Assembly (NCBI GenBank): GCA_021818445.1
Contig: JAKAEB010000003.1
Location: 49,569 to 113,568, forward strand
Direction: 5' to 3'
Origin: Planctomycetota bacterium
Lineage (GTDB): Bacteria > Planctomycetota > Phycisphaerae > WQYP01
Length of the DNA stretch: 64,000 nt
Made by a program: the position numbers and the translations under genes. The notes below the pieces were generated by a model. That model did not search any database and was not told the origin of the DNA. It was given only the letters and a program-made list of their open reading frames with translations. This document shows positions 52,757 through 60,962 of this stretch, in pieces. How positions within the stretch are numbered: position 1 is the stretch's first letter; every line of letters begins with the position of its first letter.

Positions 52757-53436
52757 GTCGCCCCGTGCGCTGCGGAAACAAAAGCCGTCATCAACTTGAC
52801 ACTTTTCACGCCGGGGTGTCCTGGTTCCTCCACGCCGCTGGAGACATCCACCAGATGCGGGGCAATTTGGCCAATGGCGTCGGCAACATTGCTTGGCGTT
52901 AAACCTCCCGCCACCCCCACAAGTGCTTCACCCTTAACTGATAACCGTCGGACAAATGCCTTGGCCACCCCCCAGTCAAATGTTTTACCTGTACCGCCAA
53001 GCTGCCCGGCAACATGCGTATCCATAAGCCAGATGACATCTTCCGGCGCATGGGCCGCCAACCGGACGATGGCAGTAAGCGAGCCAGCGTTTTCCACCCG
53101 CACCGGCAGAATCAACCGGAGTTTATGACGGCAAAATTCCTGGATGGCGGGATGATCCACCGGGCCGTAAAACTGCACACCGAAAATGGCAGCCATAGGC
53201 GGCGACGCGACTTCCCATTCGCACGGCCAGTGGTCCAGCAGCAGCACCACCTTACCCGCCAACGCAGGATGGGCGGCGATATGTTCCGCTGCGGCGGGCG
53301 TGATTTTGCGCGGCCCGCCCACCAGATTAAGCCCGATCAGATCGGCTCCCAGTTCAACGGCCGCCAGTGCATCGTCGCGATTGGTGATCCCGCAGATTTT
53401 AATTAGCGTACGTTGCTTTCGCTGGCCTGCACCCAT
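52726..53436 (-). CDS. trpF: Phosphoribosylanthranilate isomerase
   Basis: 236 residues, a TIM-barrel enzyme for the third step of tryptophan synthesis. The catalytic Cys is in IKICGITNRDDALAAVELGA. The middle (GVQFYGPVDH) replaces the usual GVQLHG motif, and IWLMDTHVAGQLGGTGKTFD carries the general-acid Asp with the substrate-binding GGTG loop. GVAGGLTPSNVADAI and VDVSSGVEEPGHPGVKSV close the barrel. The variation at GVQFYG is mild. It stands alone without other trp genes and converges on pdxA. The 500 bp upstream belong to the long leader region of the PEP-CTERM gene. Confidence 0.93.
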   Translation of the reverse strand: MGAGQRKQRTLIKICGITNRDDALAAVELGADLIGLNLVGGPRKITPAAAEHIAAHPALAGKVVLLLDHWPCEWEVASPPMAAIFGVQFYGPVDHPAIQEFCRHKLRLILPVRVENAGSLTAIVRLAAHAPEDVIWLMDTHVAGQLGGTGKTFDWGVAKAFVRRLSVKGEALVGVAGGLTPSNVADAIGQIAPHLVDVSSGVEEPGHPGVKSVKLMTAFVSAAHGATQAASGGGEV

Positions 53437-53934
53437 ACTACGATTTTAGCCCCTGTACCAAACCGGTGCCACGACGGGCAAATTGGCCCAGCGGCAGAAA
53501 CCATCGTACCACCCGCGATGAATAGCCCCATATTCTACCAGCGTCCAATAAAAGCACGTTTTGATGTATGAATATGACGGTGGGCAAAAAAAACGCCAAA
53601 AAAATTAAAGCTTCATTGTGCATAAAATTTGCTTTTGGCCGGAATGGAGCTTATACTCCTATCACTGCGATCGGGTATGGAGATGCCCGTCGAGCATGCG
53701 GCCTTAGGGTCGCTGAGTTGAGAGCGAGTGCAATAGCCTACCTTGGTTACTGAACCATTTTAGCTATCACTCCCAGGTTTCCAGATTCGGGCATGGCGTT
53801 TTCGGTGACGGCAGGACTCATTGCCGGTTTTTTATGAAGCGTTGGCCCGCCAGTGGTGTGTAAGCTGCGAGAAGCGCGCTGTGTGCTTTTATCGCCGAGT
53901 TATATTGTTTTTTTATTTTTTTGGAGAGAGTACC
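53437..53934. other. Intergenic region with a promoter and long leader for the PEP-CTERM gene
   Basis: 498 bp without a convincing gene. It is A-rich around 53580-53630. It contains the promoter listed at 53629-53657 and, at about 53809-53836, a short hairpin (CGGCA / TGCCG) followed by GTTTTTT that could act as a leader attenuator or end a small RNA of roughly 170 nt. The PEP-CTERM ribosome-binding site GGAGAGAG is at 53923-53930. Confidence 0.5.
53629..53657 (+). promoter_or_regulatory. Sigma-70-type promoter candidate
   Basis: TTGCTT at 53629-53634, a 17-bp spacer, and TATACT at 53652-53657 (5 of 6 matches to the -10 consensus). Transcription would begin near 53664, leaving a leader of about 270 nt before the PEP-CTERM start codon at 53935. 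Confidence 0.5.
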
Positions 53935-54753
53935 ATGCGTATTCACAAAACAATCAGTTTGGCAATCGGTATGGCGGCAGGTTTGGCGTTAAGCCCACTG
54001 GTGGCAAACGCCGCGACAGTAACGTGGAATTTCAACCCGGGCAGCATAGGCCAGAACCCCGGCATACTGGCAAATTCTGAAACGTTCGACGGTGTTTTCA
54101 ATCCGCCCACAAACCAAATTGTACCCATCACCGCCTACGGCTATGAAGAGCAAACGACCGTCGGGGGAGGCAATACTTACGATAGCCAGCACTCCTACGC
54201 CCCCAAGCCGACCAAGCTTTACGGCAAGGGTACCAGCAGCATTGGCAGTGAGAGCGGATTGGGCGTTAACGATGATAATTCTGACGAAATCGACACCATA
54301 ATGACCAGGACCCCCACCGATGATGAAACGGTGACGACTTTGTTCCAAAGCTTCGTTCAGCTTGACCTCACCAGCGTGCTGCAAAATTTACCCAACACCC
54401 AAGGTGCCACCATCACCATCGGCAGCGTAACGGGTGCCGATGCGGCGGTTCTTTCCTATTCCAACAAGCTGGGAACAATCGGCACGCAGATTACGACTGT
54501 CGGGCCGAACGGTAATGTGGGCGTGAACGCGACCACTATTAGCCTGGCGGACTTCAGCCTTTCGGATCCGTATCTGACCGTTTCCTCGACCTTACCGCCT
54601 CCGGATGCCGGTAGCTTCACCAGCAGCGTGCTGCTTAACTCGTTCCAGCTTTCATATACCCCAAGCACACCGACGCCCGAACCGGCTGCGGCGGGGCTTA
54701 TGGGCTTCGCTGCGATGGGGCTGCTGCTTGTGCCGCGTCGCCGAACCAAATAA
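53935..54753 (+). CDS. PEP-CTERM-sorted exported protein
   Basis: 272 residues from the ATG at 53935 (GGAGAGAG just upstream). The signal peptide is about residues 1-27 (ending LVANA). The body is a beta-rich domain of low complexity in Thr, Ser, Gly and Asn, without a recognised enzyme motif. The C-terminus is a textbook PEP-CTERM sorting signal: PEPAAAGLMGFAAMGLLLVP, then a basic end RRRTK. Such proteins are processed by an exosortase and usually attached to the envelope or exopolysaccharide. No exosortase gene is in the window. Its own strong terminator follows at 54804, so it is a single-gene unit. A structural or matrix role is inference. Confidence 0.85.
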   Translation: MRIHKTISLAIGMAAGLALSPLVANAATVTWNFNPGSIGQNPGILANSETFDGVFNPPTNQIVPITAYGYEEQTTVGGGNTYDSQHSYAPKPTKLYGKGTSSIGSESGLGVNDDNSDEIDTIMTRTPTDDETVTTLFQSFVQLDLTSVLQNLPNTQGATITIGSVTGADAAVLSYSNKLGTIGTQITTVGPNGNVGVNATTISLADFSLSDPYLTVSSTLPPPDAGSFTSSVLLNSFQLSYTPSTPTPEPAAAGLMGFAAMGLLLVPRRRTK

Positions 54754-54803
54754 GTGCGTGGCGAAAACATATTCACGCCGGTTCAAAACCGATGAATAAT
54801 CTT

Positions 54804-54850
54804 GCCGGGCGATGACGCCAATCGTGTCATCGCCCGGCTTTTTATTTTTT
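54804..54850 (+). terminator. Strong intrinsic terminator after the PEP-CTERM gene
   Basis: A perfect 13-bp stem (GCCGGGCGATGAC / GTCATCGCCCGGC, loop of 9 nt) at 54804-54838 is followed by TTTTTATTTTTT. Confidence 0.95.
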
Positions 54851-54937
54851 GATAGATAAAATCTTCGGCATCGCGCAGCCTGTTTCGGAACTACCCAATT
54901 CATAGCTGCCATCACTCGCGCCGTAGTTTTCAACCGG

Positions 54938-55678
54938 TTGCCCGGGTTATGCGCCCCGATAGCCGAACACCAGAGCCACAATGTGATACACCAACCTGAC
55001 GGAATACTGCTTATCGTAACAAACTCCGATACACAAGAGTTCTGGCGGGAAATTTTGGGGGTCGCGGCACCGCACCTCGATCAGCCCGGGTTGAGGCGTC
55101 TGGCAACGGCGATCAGTGGTCGGGCGCGTAGTGCCATTGTTGAGCGCCACTATATCGATAAGGATTACCGAGATACATTCGCAAATTTTCACGCGAAGAA
55201 ATTTGCGACTCCCGATTCCAGATGTGTCCGGATTCATTTCTTCGAGCAGAGCATTGATCCCACCATGATTCGCTCGAGCGACCACCTGCAGCCGCAGTAT
55301 TTGGGCTACGTCGTGCTACGTCCGACCAAACCCAACTGTGTGGGGCGAACCTTGCTGGAAACACGCGCGTGCGGTCTGACCGATTACCATGTTTGCCTCT
55401 GCGATGAGGATGTTTCTATACAAGGCACGATCCTCAGGGTGCGTGGATTCCCCTTCATTAGCCAGGATACCGACGTTACCGTTTGCGCGCAATCGGCCCT
55501 CTGGATGGTCGCACGGTATTTCAGCAACCGATATCGCAGCCACCCGGAGATATATCCCTTTCAGATTGGCGAGTTGACGCGCGATTATTCCGTGGGCCGA
55601 CTCTTCCCGACCGGCAGGCTTTATGTCTGGCAGATGGCGGAAGTTCTACGCCGTATAAATTATTCACCGCTGATCTAG
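54938..55678 (+). CDS. Hypothetical protein, possibly a truncated C39-like cysteine-peptidase-fold protein
   Basis: Up to 246 residues; the start is uncertain (TTG 54938 or GTG 54983, neither with a ribosome-binding site). The C-terminal part, VRGFPFISQDTDVTVCAQSA followed by LWMVARYFSNRY, puts a Cys at the head of a helix. That is how C39-like papain-fold domains begin. The matching His half would be expected 80-100 residues later, but the frame stops at an amber codon (55676-55678) after INYSPLI. Reading through gives 34 further in-frame codons to another TAG, without family resemblance. So this is either a short stand-alone domain or a gene that has lost its C-terminus. It lies in an accessory-looking stretch next to a toxin remnant. 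Function unknown. Confidence 0.5.
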   Translation: MPGLCAPIAEHQSHNVIHQPDGILLIVTNSDTQEFWREILGVAAPHLDQPGLRRLATAISGRARSAIVERHYIDKDYRDTFANFHAKKFATPDSRCVRIHFFEQSIDPTMIRSSDHLQPQYLGYVVLRPTKPNCVGRTLLETRACGLTDYHVCLCDEDVSIQGTILRVRGFPFISQDTDVTVCAQSALWMVARYFSNRYRSHPEIYPFQIGELTRDYSVGRLFPTGRLYVWQMAEVLRRINYSPLI

Positions 55679-56035
55679 AGTGACGCCAATTTCGCGTTGG
55701 ATACCAAAGTACCCGCGATACCCACCAAGGCCGAGGCAATGCTCGCCCTCGGTGCAGGCGGACCACCAAAAATGGCGTAGTGTCTGCGGTGAAATGTTCC
55801 AGCACGCCGGAGAGAAGTTGGGCAACGGATCATTTAAGTCGCGGCCTTATCGCAGGCTTGGGGCAAATGGCCTGAAATGCCAAATAATGCGTTATTTTGG
55901 AAAATGACTGTCGCCCGGCAGCGGGGGGGGCAGAATCGGTCTGTGCGGCTAACGAAACGCTCCCGAAGCATAACGCGTTATGCGCCCCATCCCGACCGCG
56001 ATACAATAAGCCTTGCCGAAAATTAAGGAATATTA
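55679..56035. other. Intergenic region; no intact gene seen
   Basis: 357 bp between the truncated hypothetical protein and the TIGR04255 gene. It has short uninformative frames on both strands and a run of nine G near 55922. It may contain the decayed 3' end of the preceding gene, though no resemblance is visible. Confidence 0.4.
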
Positions 56036-56800
56036 ATGAATCACACCACAGACCGAAGAATCCCCAAAAGGCTGAAAATTGAGCCTCTGCTTGAGGCGGT
56101 GTGGGAGCTGCGGTTTGCGGGCGATTCATCAACCGCTATCGCCTTGCCGGGGGCGCTGCTTGAAAGGCTTCGGGCGGCGGGACGGCAGGCAAAACCCGAG
56201 TACATGCCGCTGGCGTCAGTCCCGGCAGAATTCCGTAAGGCCAACGAACAGATGCAATACAGCCCCACTGCGGCATTGCGAGGCGATGGGTGGACTGTGC
56301 TGACCGGCGATAACGTTATTGCCCTTAACGTGCAACGGCCCTATCCCGGCTGGGCGAGGTTTAGGGCCCAAATTTTAGAGCTTGCCAATTGCGTAAAGGA
56401 GACCGCATTAATTCGTGAACCGGTGGGGATTGCCGTTCGCTACGTTGACTATTTTCCGGGTACGCCTCAGGAGACCCTTAAACTCTTGGCAGCAAACATT
56501 CAGGTTGGTGGGCTGACCCCTGAATCCGGAAGTATCCGCCTGCAGATGCCCGTATCAGTCGACGGCATGAATGCGCTAATCCAGATATTTAACCCGGTGC
56601 GGCTTAAAGGCGACCCAGCAACCGAGGCCACAGGGCTGGTTACCGACGTGCTTGTAGCCGATAATCTGGCAAAGCTCGCGGGGCCATGGGACGGCTTGGC
56701 GGATCGCTTGGACAAAGCTAAGGCGACATGCCACCGGCTGTTTTTTTCACTATTGACGATGGATACAATAAACGCGTTAGAACCGGTTTACGAGGATTGA
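56036..56800 (+). CDS. TIGR04255-family protein
   Basis: 254 residues; AAGGA lies 6 nt before the ATG. The N-terminus (PKRLKIEPLLEAVWELRF) and the middle (WTVLTGDNVIALNVQRPYPG, VGIAVRYVDYF) fit TIGR04255, a sporadically distributed bacterial family of unknown function whose members usually start with a similar PL-x-E-x-x-x-E-x-R-F segment. The gene overlaps nothing and is followed 2 bp later by a small antitoxin-like gene and a PIN toxin remnant, so the three look like one accessory operon. Members often sit among mobile or defence genes, but I cannot assign an activity. Confidence 0.7.
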   Translation: MNHTTDRRIPKRLKIEPLLEAVWELRFAGDSSTAIALPGALLERLRAAGRQAKPEYMPLASVPAEFRKANEQMQYSPTAALRGDGWTVLTGDNVIALNVQRPYPGWARFRAQILELANCVKETALIREPVGIAVRYVDYFPGTPQETLKLLAANIQVGGLTPESGSIRLQMPVSVDGMNALIQIFNPVRLKGDPATEATGLVTDVLVADNLAKLAGPWDGLADRLDKAKATCHRLFFSLLTMDTINALEPVYED

Positions 56801-56802
56801 TC

Positions 56803-57081
56803 ATGCTGCTAACCGCAGGCGCTACCGCCAGCTACACACCATGCGGACAGGAATTCGGCACGTCTGAATTGCAATATCACGCACCCAGTGGGCGGCGCGG
56901 CGGCGAGGGGCCAGCTGGCCCGAAACCGTCGGCACCCGATTTTGAGGACGGCCAACCGGAGTCGGAAGTTGGCAAAAGGTTGAAGGCCATTCGCCAGCAG
57001 GCCATCGCCGATGGCATGAAGCTGATGTCAAATGAGGAGATTCTTTACGAATTGGGCCGAGGCCGTGAGCGGGGAGCCTGA
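56803..57081 (+). CDS. Small antitoxin-like protein upstream of a PIN gene
   Basis: 92 residues from the ATG at 56803, with GAGG 7 nt upstream. The N-terminal half is Gly/Pro-rich and unstructured; the C-terminal half (EVGKRLKAIRQQAIADGMKL, then MSNEEILYELGRGRERG) is a charged helical segment of the kind that wraps a PIN toxin. It lacks a recognisable DNA-binding domain. The gene starts 2 bp after the TIGR04255 stop, and the PIN gene start follows its own stop by 2 bp. Assignment as antitoxin rests on size and position. Confidence 0.55.
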   Translation: MLLTAGATASYTPCGQEFGTSELQYHAPSGRRGGEGPAGPKPSAPDFEDGQPESEVGKRLKAIRQQAIADGMKLMSNEEILYELGRGRERGA

Positions 57082-57083
57082 GT

Positions 57084-57492
57084 GTGCCGGGTGTCTACGC
57101 CGATACCTGCGTTGTCATCAACGCGTTTAAAGGGAGGGACCCGAATGTGCAGACGCAGTGCGAGCGATTGCTTGCCGACACACGTGCCGGCTTGCTTTAC
57201 AGCGATTTTCACCGCTTGGAATTGCTGCCAAAACCCCTTCGTGAAGAAGCCCAACAAGAAATTGAGTTTATTCATTATTTCCCTCTCACGGGCAACCCGG
57301 GTCGACTTGGAAATCAAAACGGTCGTCAGCAGGGCTGTCGCGTTGGCCCGCGAATACGGAGTCAAGCCGCTCGACGCACTGCATCTTGCAGCCGCGATAA
57401 TCGGTCAGGCGGATCGCTTTGTGACTACGGAGGGATCGACGAGTCCGATACTGCGTGTGCGGGAAATCAAAGTCGAAACCTTTGCAGATTAA
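57084..57492 (+). pseudogene. PIN-domain toxin (VapC-like), frameshifted
   Basis: The first part, from the GTG at 57084 (GGGGAG 8 nt upstream), reads PGVYADTCVVINAFKGRDPN, with the first PIN Asp at residue 7, then SDFHRLELLPKP with the conserved Glu. Around 57285-57300 the PIN-like reading moves by +1 to another frame: ATRVDLEIKTVVSRAVALAR, then EYGVKPLDALHLAAAIIGQA, then DRFVTTE, carrying the other conserved Asp residues, and ends at 57492. Together they make a complete ~135-residue PIN ribonuclease domain. A single inserted base (or two lost) explains the break. It is either a genuine inactivation, a sequencing error, or less likely programmed frameshifting. All four acidic positions appear conserved, suggesting a recent event. 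Confidence 0.75.
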
Positions 57493-57988
57493 TTGACGGC
57501 ATCACCATCGCGACGCATACCATCTCAACCCATCCTCACAAAACCCGTCGATACGCCGGTTTTGTGCAGCCCTTACGCCGAGCCATTGCTGCATCGGCCA
57601 TACGACCGCAAGGTCGGTCATTTTAATTCAGGGTCGCGCTGGGCCCGGTCGACTGAGCTGCTTTCAATGGCGGCCAAGATGGCCGCCCCCCACTTGAACC
57701 ATTCGTGAATTCTTCGCGTCGCCTGCCCCGGCCCATCAACCGTTGTTTGCCGCCAAGCATCATCAAATGGCCGAGCAGAGTACAGGCGCATCCAGCGCCA
57801 AGGCGAATCGCCATCGGTCTTCACGCGCGGCGGTGAATATCCCAAACAAATGGGTATAATCGGTGGGGCTGACCGGACGATTGCCGGAATTGCGCCGGGC
57901 CGCGTGTGGCCTGTTTGCACTTCTTCCGCGCCGGTCGGAATTTGATTTCGTTTGCCTGTTAACCGAGACATTGGAGGTCGAGGTACAC
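57493..57988. other. Intergenic region before ftsK
   Basis: 496 bp. A minus-strand frame (57618-57971) covers much of it but has no ribosome-binding site and looks like a by-product of the palindrome at 57669-57687. The ftsK frame is open back to 57863. The segment should hold the ftsK promoter; none stands out. Confidence 0.4.
57669..57687. repeat. REP-like palindrome
   Basis: GGCGGCCA, a 3-nt loop AGA and TGGCCGCC form a perfect 8-bp hairpin with no T-tract. It is seen once in the window in perfect form. It resembles short extragenic palindromes scattered through some planctomycete genomes, but this cannot be tested here. Confidence 0.4.
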
Positions 57989-60475
57989 ATGCCTGTTAAA
58001 TCTCAACCACGCCACAAGCGTCTGCTTCGGCTTTGCCTCGTGCCCGTCGGATGGGCCGCCTGGCTATTCATACTCCTCTCCATGCTGTCATATCACCCGG
58101 CCGACCCCACCATTCTTAACAGTTCGCCGGCCTATTACGCCGGGCATGTTGTTGGCCATAACTGGTGCGGACTATTCGGTGCGTCCATCGCGGCACTGCT
58201 GATGAACAACATCGGACCGGGGGCCTGGGTGCTGCTTATTATGTTTGGAGCCATACTGGTGGTATGGAGTGTCGGGGGAAACATCACACAACTGATTTTT
58301 CGTCTGCTTGGCGGAGTGGTATTAATTGCCGCCGTCAGCGGGCTGGCCAACCTGATGCACATCGGTGTTTCGCTGCCAGCCGGGCCGGGAGGCATGCTCG
58401 GTATGACCATCGGCTCGGTACTTAAACGCACATTGTCCACGGCCGGTTCAGCACTCGTGCTGGCCCTGGCCCTGATTGTCGGCCTGCTGCTGGCGGCGGA
58501 TGAAATTGTCATGGCCATCTTTCCCATGACCGCCAACGCCTGGAAAAAAATGCCCACCGATGAAATTGCCAGCACCGCTGGAACCGTGGCAGGAGGCGTG
58601 TGGGGCATGCTGGCCAAAGGTTTTGAGGCGCTATTTACCCGCAAACCGGCACCCAAAAACAAAAAAGCCCGGATCGCACCAATCGCCGAAAAACCCGCCC
58701 CGGCTGCCGCTGCAACCGACGTATCGGCATCCCTTGCCAGCGCTGAACCGACGGTTGCCGAGACATCACGCGCCGACGATGCACCGCCGACTGAAGACAC
58801 CCCACCACCGGAAACCAACCGCAGCGAACCGATTGTCCGCCGGCCGAAGGTCATTAATATTGAGGCCCTGCTGCCTTTTCGCAGTGCTCCACCACCTACC
58901 ACCAAGCAGGACCTGGGTAATTTCCGGCTGCCGGGGCTTGATTTACTCGCCGACGCCGAACCCGCCAACACCGACGGGCAGGAAGAAATTGTCCGGCAGA
59001 AGGCCCGCGATCTGGAGCAATGCCTGCAAAGCTTCAAATTGGACGTCAAAGTGGTGGCCATCGATACCGGCCCCGTGGTAACGCTTTACGAATTGGAACT
59101 GGCCCCGGGCATTAAAAGCGAAAAGGTGGGCAGCTTATCCAAAAACCTCGCCCGCGCTCTTAAAAGCCCGCCCGTCCGCATCATCGATAACATTCCCGGC
59201 AAATCCACCATGGGCGTGGAGGTGCCCAACACCGACAAAGAGCGCGTCCGTCTTAAAGAATTAATGCTGCTGAGCGAAACGGCCATGGCAAAAATGGCCC
59301 TGCCCATGTGCCTGGGTAAGGATGTGTCCGGCAACCCGCTGGTGGAAGACCTTGCCCGCATGCCGCACCTGCTTATTGCCGGTACCACGGGATCGGGCAA
59401 ATCCGTCTGCATCAACGCCATCATCATGACGCTGCTGCTGACGCAGCGGCCCGATCATGTTAAATTTATAATGGTCGACCCGAAAATGGTCGAAATGCAG
59501 GATTACAAATCCGTGCCGCATCTGATGTCACCCATCATCGACGATATGACCAAGGCCGAAGGGATGCTTTCGTGGGTGGCGGATAAAATGGACGAGCGTT
59601 ACGAGACGCTTTCCGAGGCCGGCGTGCGGCACATTCAGCAATTCAACCAGCTTAGCCGCGAGGATATTCTCGACCGTTTCAAACCCAGCACGCCTGAAGA
59701 AGAGGCCCGCATACCCTTTCACATGCCCTACATCGTGGTGATTATCGACGAGTTGGCCGACCTGATGATGACCAGCAAGGAAGTGGAAAGCCACATCGTC
59801 CGCATCGCTCAGAAGGCGCGGGCGGTGGGCATACATTTAATACTGGCGACCCAGCGCCCGGAAGCCACCGTCGTCACCGGCCTGATCAAATCCAATATGC
59901 CCGGGCGCATCTGCTTTCAGGTGCGATCTAAAATGGATTCGCGCATCATGCTGGATCAAAACGGCGGCGAGGTGCTGCTGGGCCAGGGCGACATGCTGAT
60001 GCTGCGGCCGACGGGCGGATCGCTCCTGCGTGGGCAGGGCGTATTTGTGGACGATGCGGAAATTAAGCATGTATGTAAATTTCTTGCCGATGTGGCCCAG
60101 CCGGAATTTCATCCCGAACTCATGCAGCTTGGTGCCCCGACCGGCCTGCAGGAATCAGAAAAGGACCCGCTCTTCAATGAGGCGGTTGACATTATCATTG
60201 AGACGCAGCGTGGTTCGGTAAGCCTGCTGCAACGGCGTCTGGCGATTGGTTATTCGCGCGCCAGCCGTCTGATTGACCAGATGCGGGCCGCCGGTATTGT
60301 GGGTGCCTACAAGGGCAGTCAGGCCAGCGAGGTAAATATTACCGCCGAAGAATGGGAACAAATTAAAAATTCTGAAATGGCGGCCAAGGAGGCCGAATCA
60401 GAGGCAGCAAGTTCAGCCGATGACGCATCTGAAACCGAGGAAGCTGATTCTGAAGAAGCGCCGCACAGGAATTAA
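57989..60475 (+). CDS. ftsK: DNA translocase FtsK/SpoIIIE
   Basis: 828 residues from the ATG at 57989, with GAGG 5 nt upstream; the open frame before it is not family-like. The N-terminus has four membrane helices (about residues 15-35, 55-80, 85-110 and 140-175). A Pro/Ala/Glu-rich linker (~215-310) leads to the motor: alpha/beta domains from VINIEALLPF and LDVKVVAIDTGPVVTLYELE, Walker A AGTTGSGKSVCINAI, Walker B IVVIIDELADLMM, and QRPEATVVTGLIKSNMPGRI. The C-terminal gamma winged helix is QRGSVSLLQRRLAIGYSRAS, the KOPS reader. A short acidic tail follows. It pumps chromosome ends through the division septum. cas9 lies downstream on the same strand after a 487-bp gap. Confidence 0.95.
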   Translation: MPVKSQPRHKRLLRLCLVPVGWAAWLFILLSMLSYHPADPTILNSSPAYYAGHVVGHNWCGLFGASIAALLMNNIGPGAWVLLIMFGAILVVWSVGGNITQLIFRLLGGVVLIAAVSGLANLMHIGVSLPAGPGGMLGMTIGSVLKRTLSTAGSALVLALALIVGLLLAADEIVMAIFPMTANAWKKMPTDEIASTAGTVAGGVWGMLAKGFEALFTRKPAPKNKKARIAPIAEKPAPAAAATDVSASLASAEPTVAETSRADDAPPTEDTPPPETNRSEPIVRRPKVINIEALLPFRSAPPPTTKQDLGNFRLPGLDLLADAEPANTDGQEEIVRQKARDLEQCLQSFKLDVKVVAIDTGPVVTLYELELAPGIKSEKVGSLSKNLARALKSPPVRIIDNIPGKSTMGVEVPNTDKERVRLKELMLLSETAMAKMALPMCLGKDVSGNPLVEDLARMPHLLIAGTTGSGKSVCINAIIMTLLLTQRPDHVKFIMVDPKMVEMQDYKSVPHLMSPIIDDMTKAEGMLSWVADKMDERYETLSEAGVRHIQQFNQLSREDILDRFKPSTPEEEARIPFHMPYIVVIIDELADLMMTSKEVESHIVRIAQKARAVGIHLILATQRPEATVVTGLIKSNMPGRICFQVRSKMDSRIMLDQNGGEVLLGQGDMLMLRPTGGSLLRGQGVFVDDAEIKHVCKFLADVAQPEFHPELMQLGAPTGLQESEKDPLFNEAVDIIIETQRGSVSLLQRRLAIGYSRASRLIDQMRAAGIVGAYKGSQASEVNITAEEWEQIKNSEMAAKEAESEAASSADDASETEEADSEEAPHRN

Positions 60476-60697
60476 TGTAGCCATGCCGCTGTGAGCAATA
60501 CCGAAAGCCAGGCGCGTGAAGAAGGTGGCCTTCCCACGTGTGGGTGAGTTAGCCGTACCTTCGGGCCGTTGACGCGTAAACAGCCCGGCACGTCACAAGG
60601 TGGCCAAACCTCATCCGGCCAGCACACTGATGAAGCCATGCAACACCACCCGCCCGGGCAAAAATGGTATTTCCACCGGGGCCGGGTTTTGGGGAAT

Positions 60698-60730
60698 AAA
60701 AAAAGGCCGCACTCCGTTAGGATTGCGGCC
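60698..60730 (-). terminator. Intrinsic terminator on the minus strand
   Basis: Stem GGCCGCA / TGCGGCC with a 12-nt loop (60705-60730), followed in the minus-strand transcript by seven T (60698-60704). It faces away from cas9. It has no annotated gene in front of it other than the candidate tracrRNA. A second stem plus eight T lies at 60779-60836 in the same direction. Confidence 0.85.
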
Positions 60731-60880
60731 GGCGCTCCGTAGAGCGTGACTCGCGGACTGCTGGGCTTGAATGAGCCGAAAAAAAACGCAGGTCGTTTGT
60801 GCGAGCTGCGCTGGTCGCCTTTCGGCGGTGCCTGCGAATTTCTTGTTGCGTAAAACTGCAGGCTGGGATTAATTACACTA
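60698..60880 (-). ncRNA. Candidate tracrRNA, divergent from cas9
   Basis: A ~183-nt minus-strand transcript is predicted from the promoter at 60887-60915 to a terminator at 60698. In order: an unpaired 5' part (~60840-60880, the possible anti-repeat, plus-strand copy TTGCGTAAAACTGCAGGCTG onward), then a stem CGCAGG/CCTGCG (60787-60836) enclosing a GAAA tetraloop hairpin (60816-60827). Eight T follow (60779-60786), then a small GGCT/AGCC hairpin, a 5-bp hairpin with CGTA-type loop (60733-60746), and a 7-bp terminator stem plus seven T. A short form of ~100 nt would end at the first T-tract. An anti-repeat followed by several hairpins and a T-tract is the layout of tracrRNAs. The repeat needed for proof is outside the window. 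Confidence 0.6.
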
Positions 60881-60886
60881 GACGCA

Positions 60887-60915
60887 AGCCTAATGCGACA
60901 TTAAGCTTTTGTCAA
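60887..60915 (-). promoter_or_regulatory. Promoter for the candidate tracrRNA
   Basis: On the minus strand a perfect -35 TTGACA (60910-60915), a 17-bp spacer, and TAGGCT as -10 (60887-60892, 3 of 6 matches). The start point would be near 60880. The cas9 ribosome-binding site is 35 bp away on the other strand. Confidence 0.55.
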
Positions 60916-60962
60916 GGATCGCCTAACTGTTCGGTGCCCTTTGCTCTTCGAGGAGAAACTCT

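Noticed and set aside
57618..57971. 117-residue minus-strand frame before ftsK
   Set aside because: No ribosome-binding site, Arg/Pro-rich composition, and its most gene-like part is simply the translated 57669-57687 palindrome.
58135..59061. 308-residue minus-strand frame inside ftsK
   Set aside because: It lies opposite the Pro/Ala linker and motor start of a secure gene and shows Ser/Ala/Arg bias without any motif.
60476..60960. CRISPR array upstream of cas9
   Set aside because: I found no direct repeat of 20 bp or more at regular spacing; the repeated elements here are inverted and belong to hairpins.
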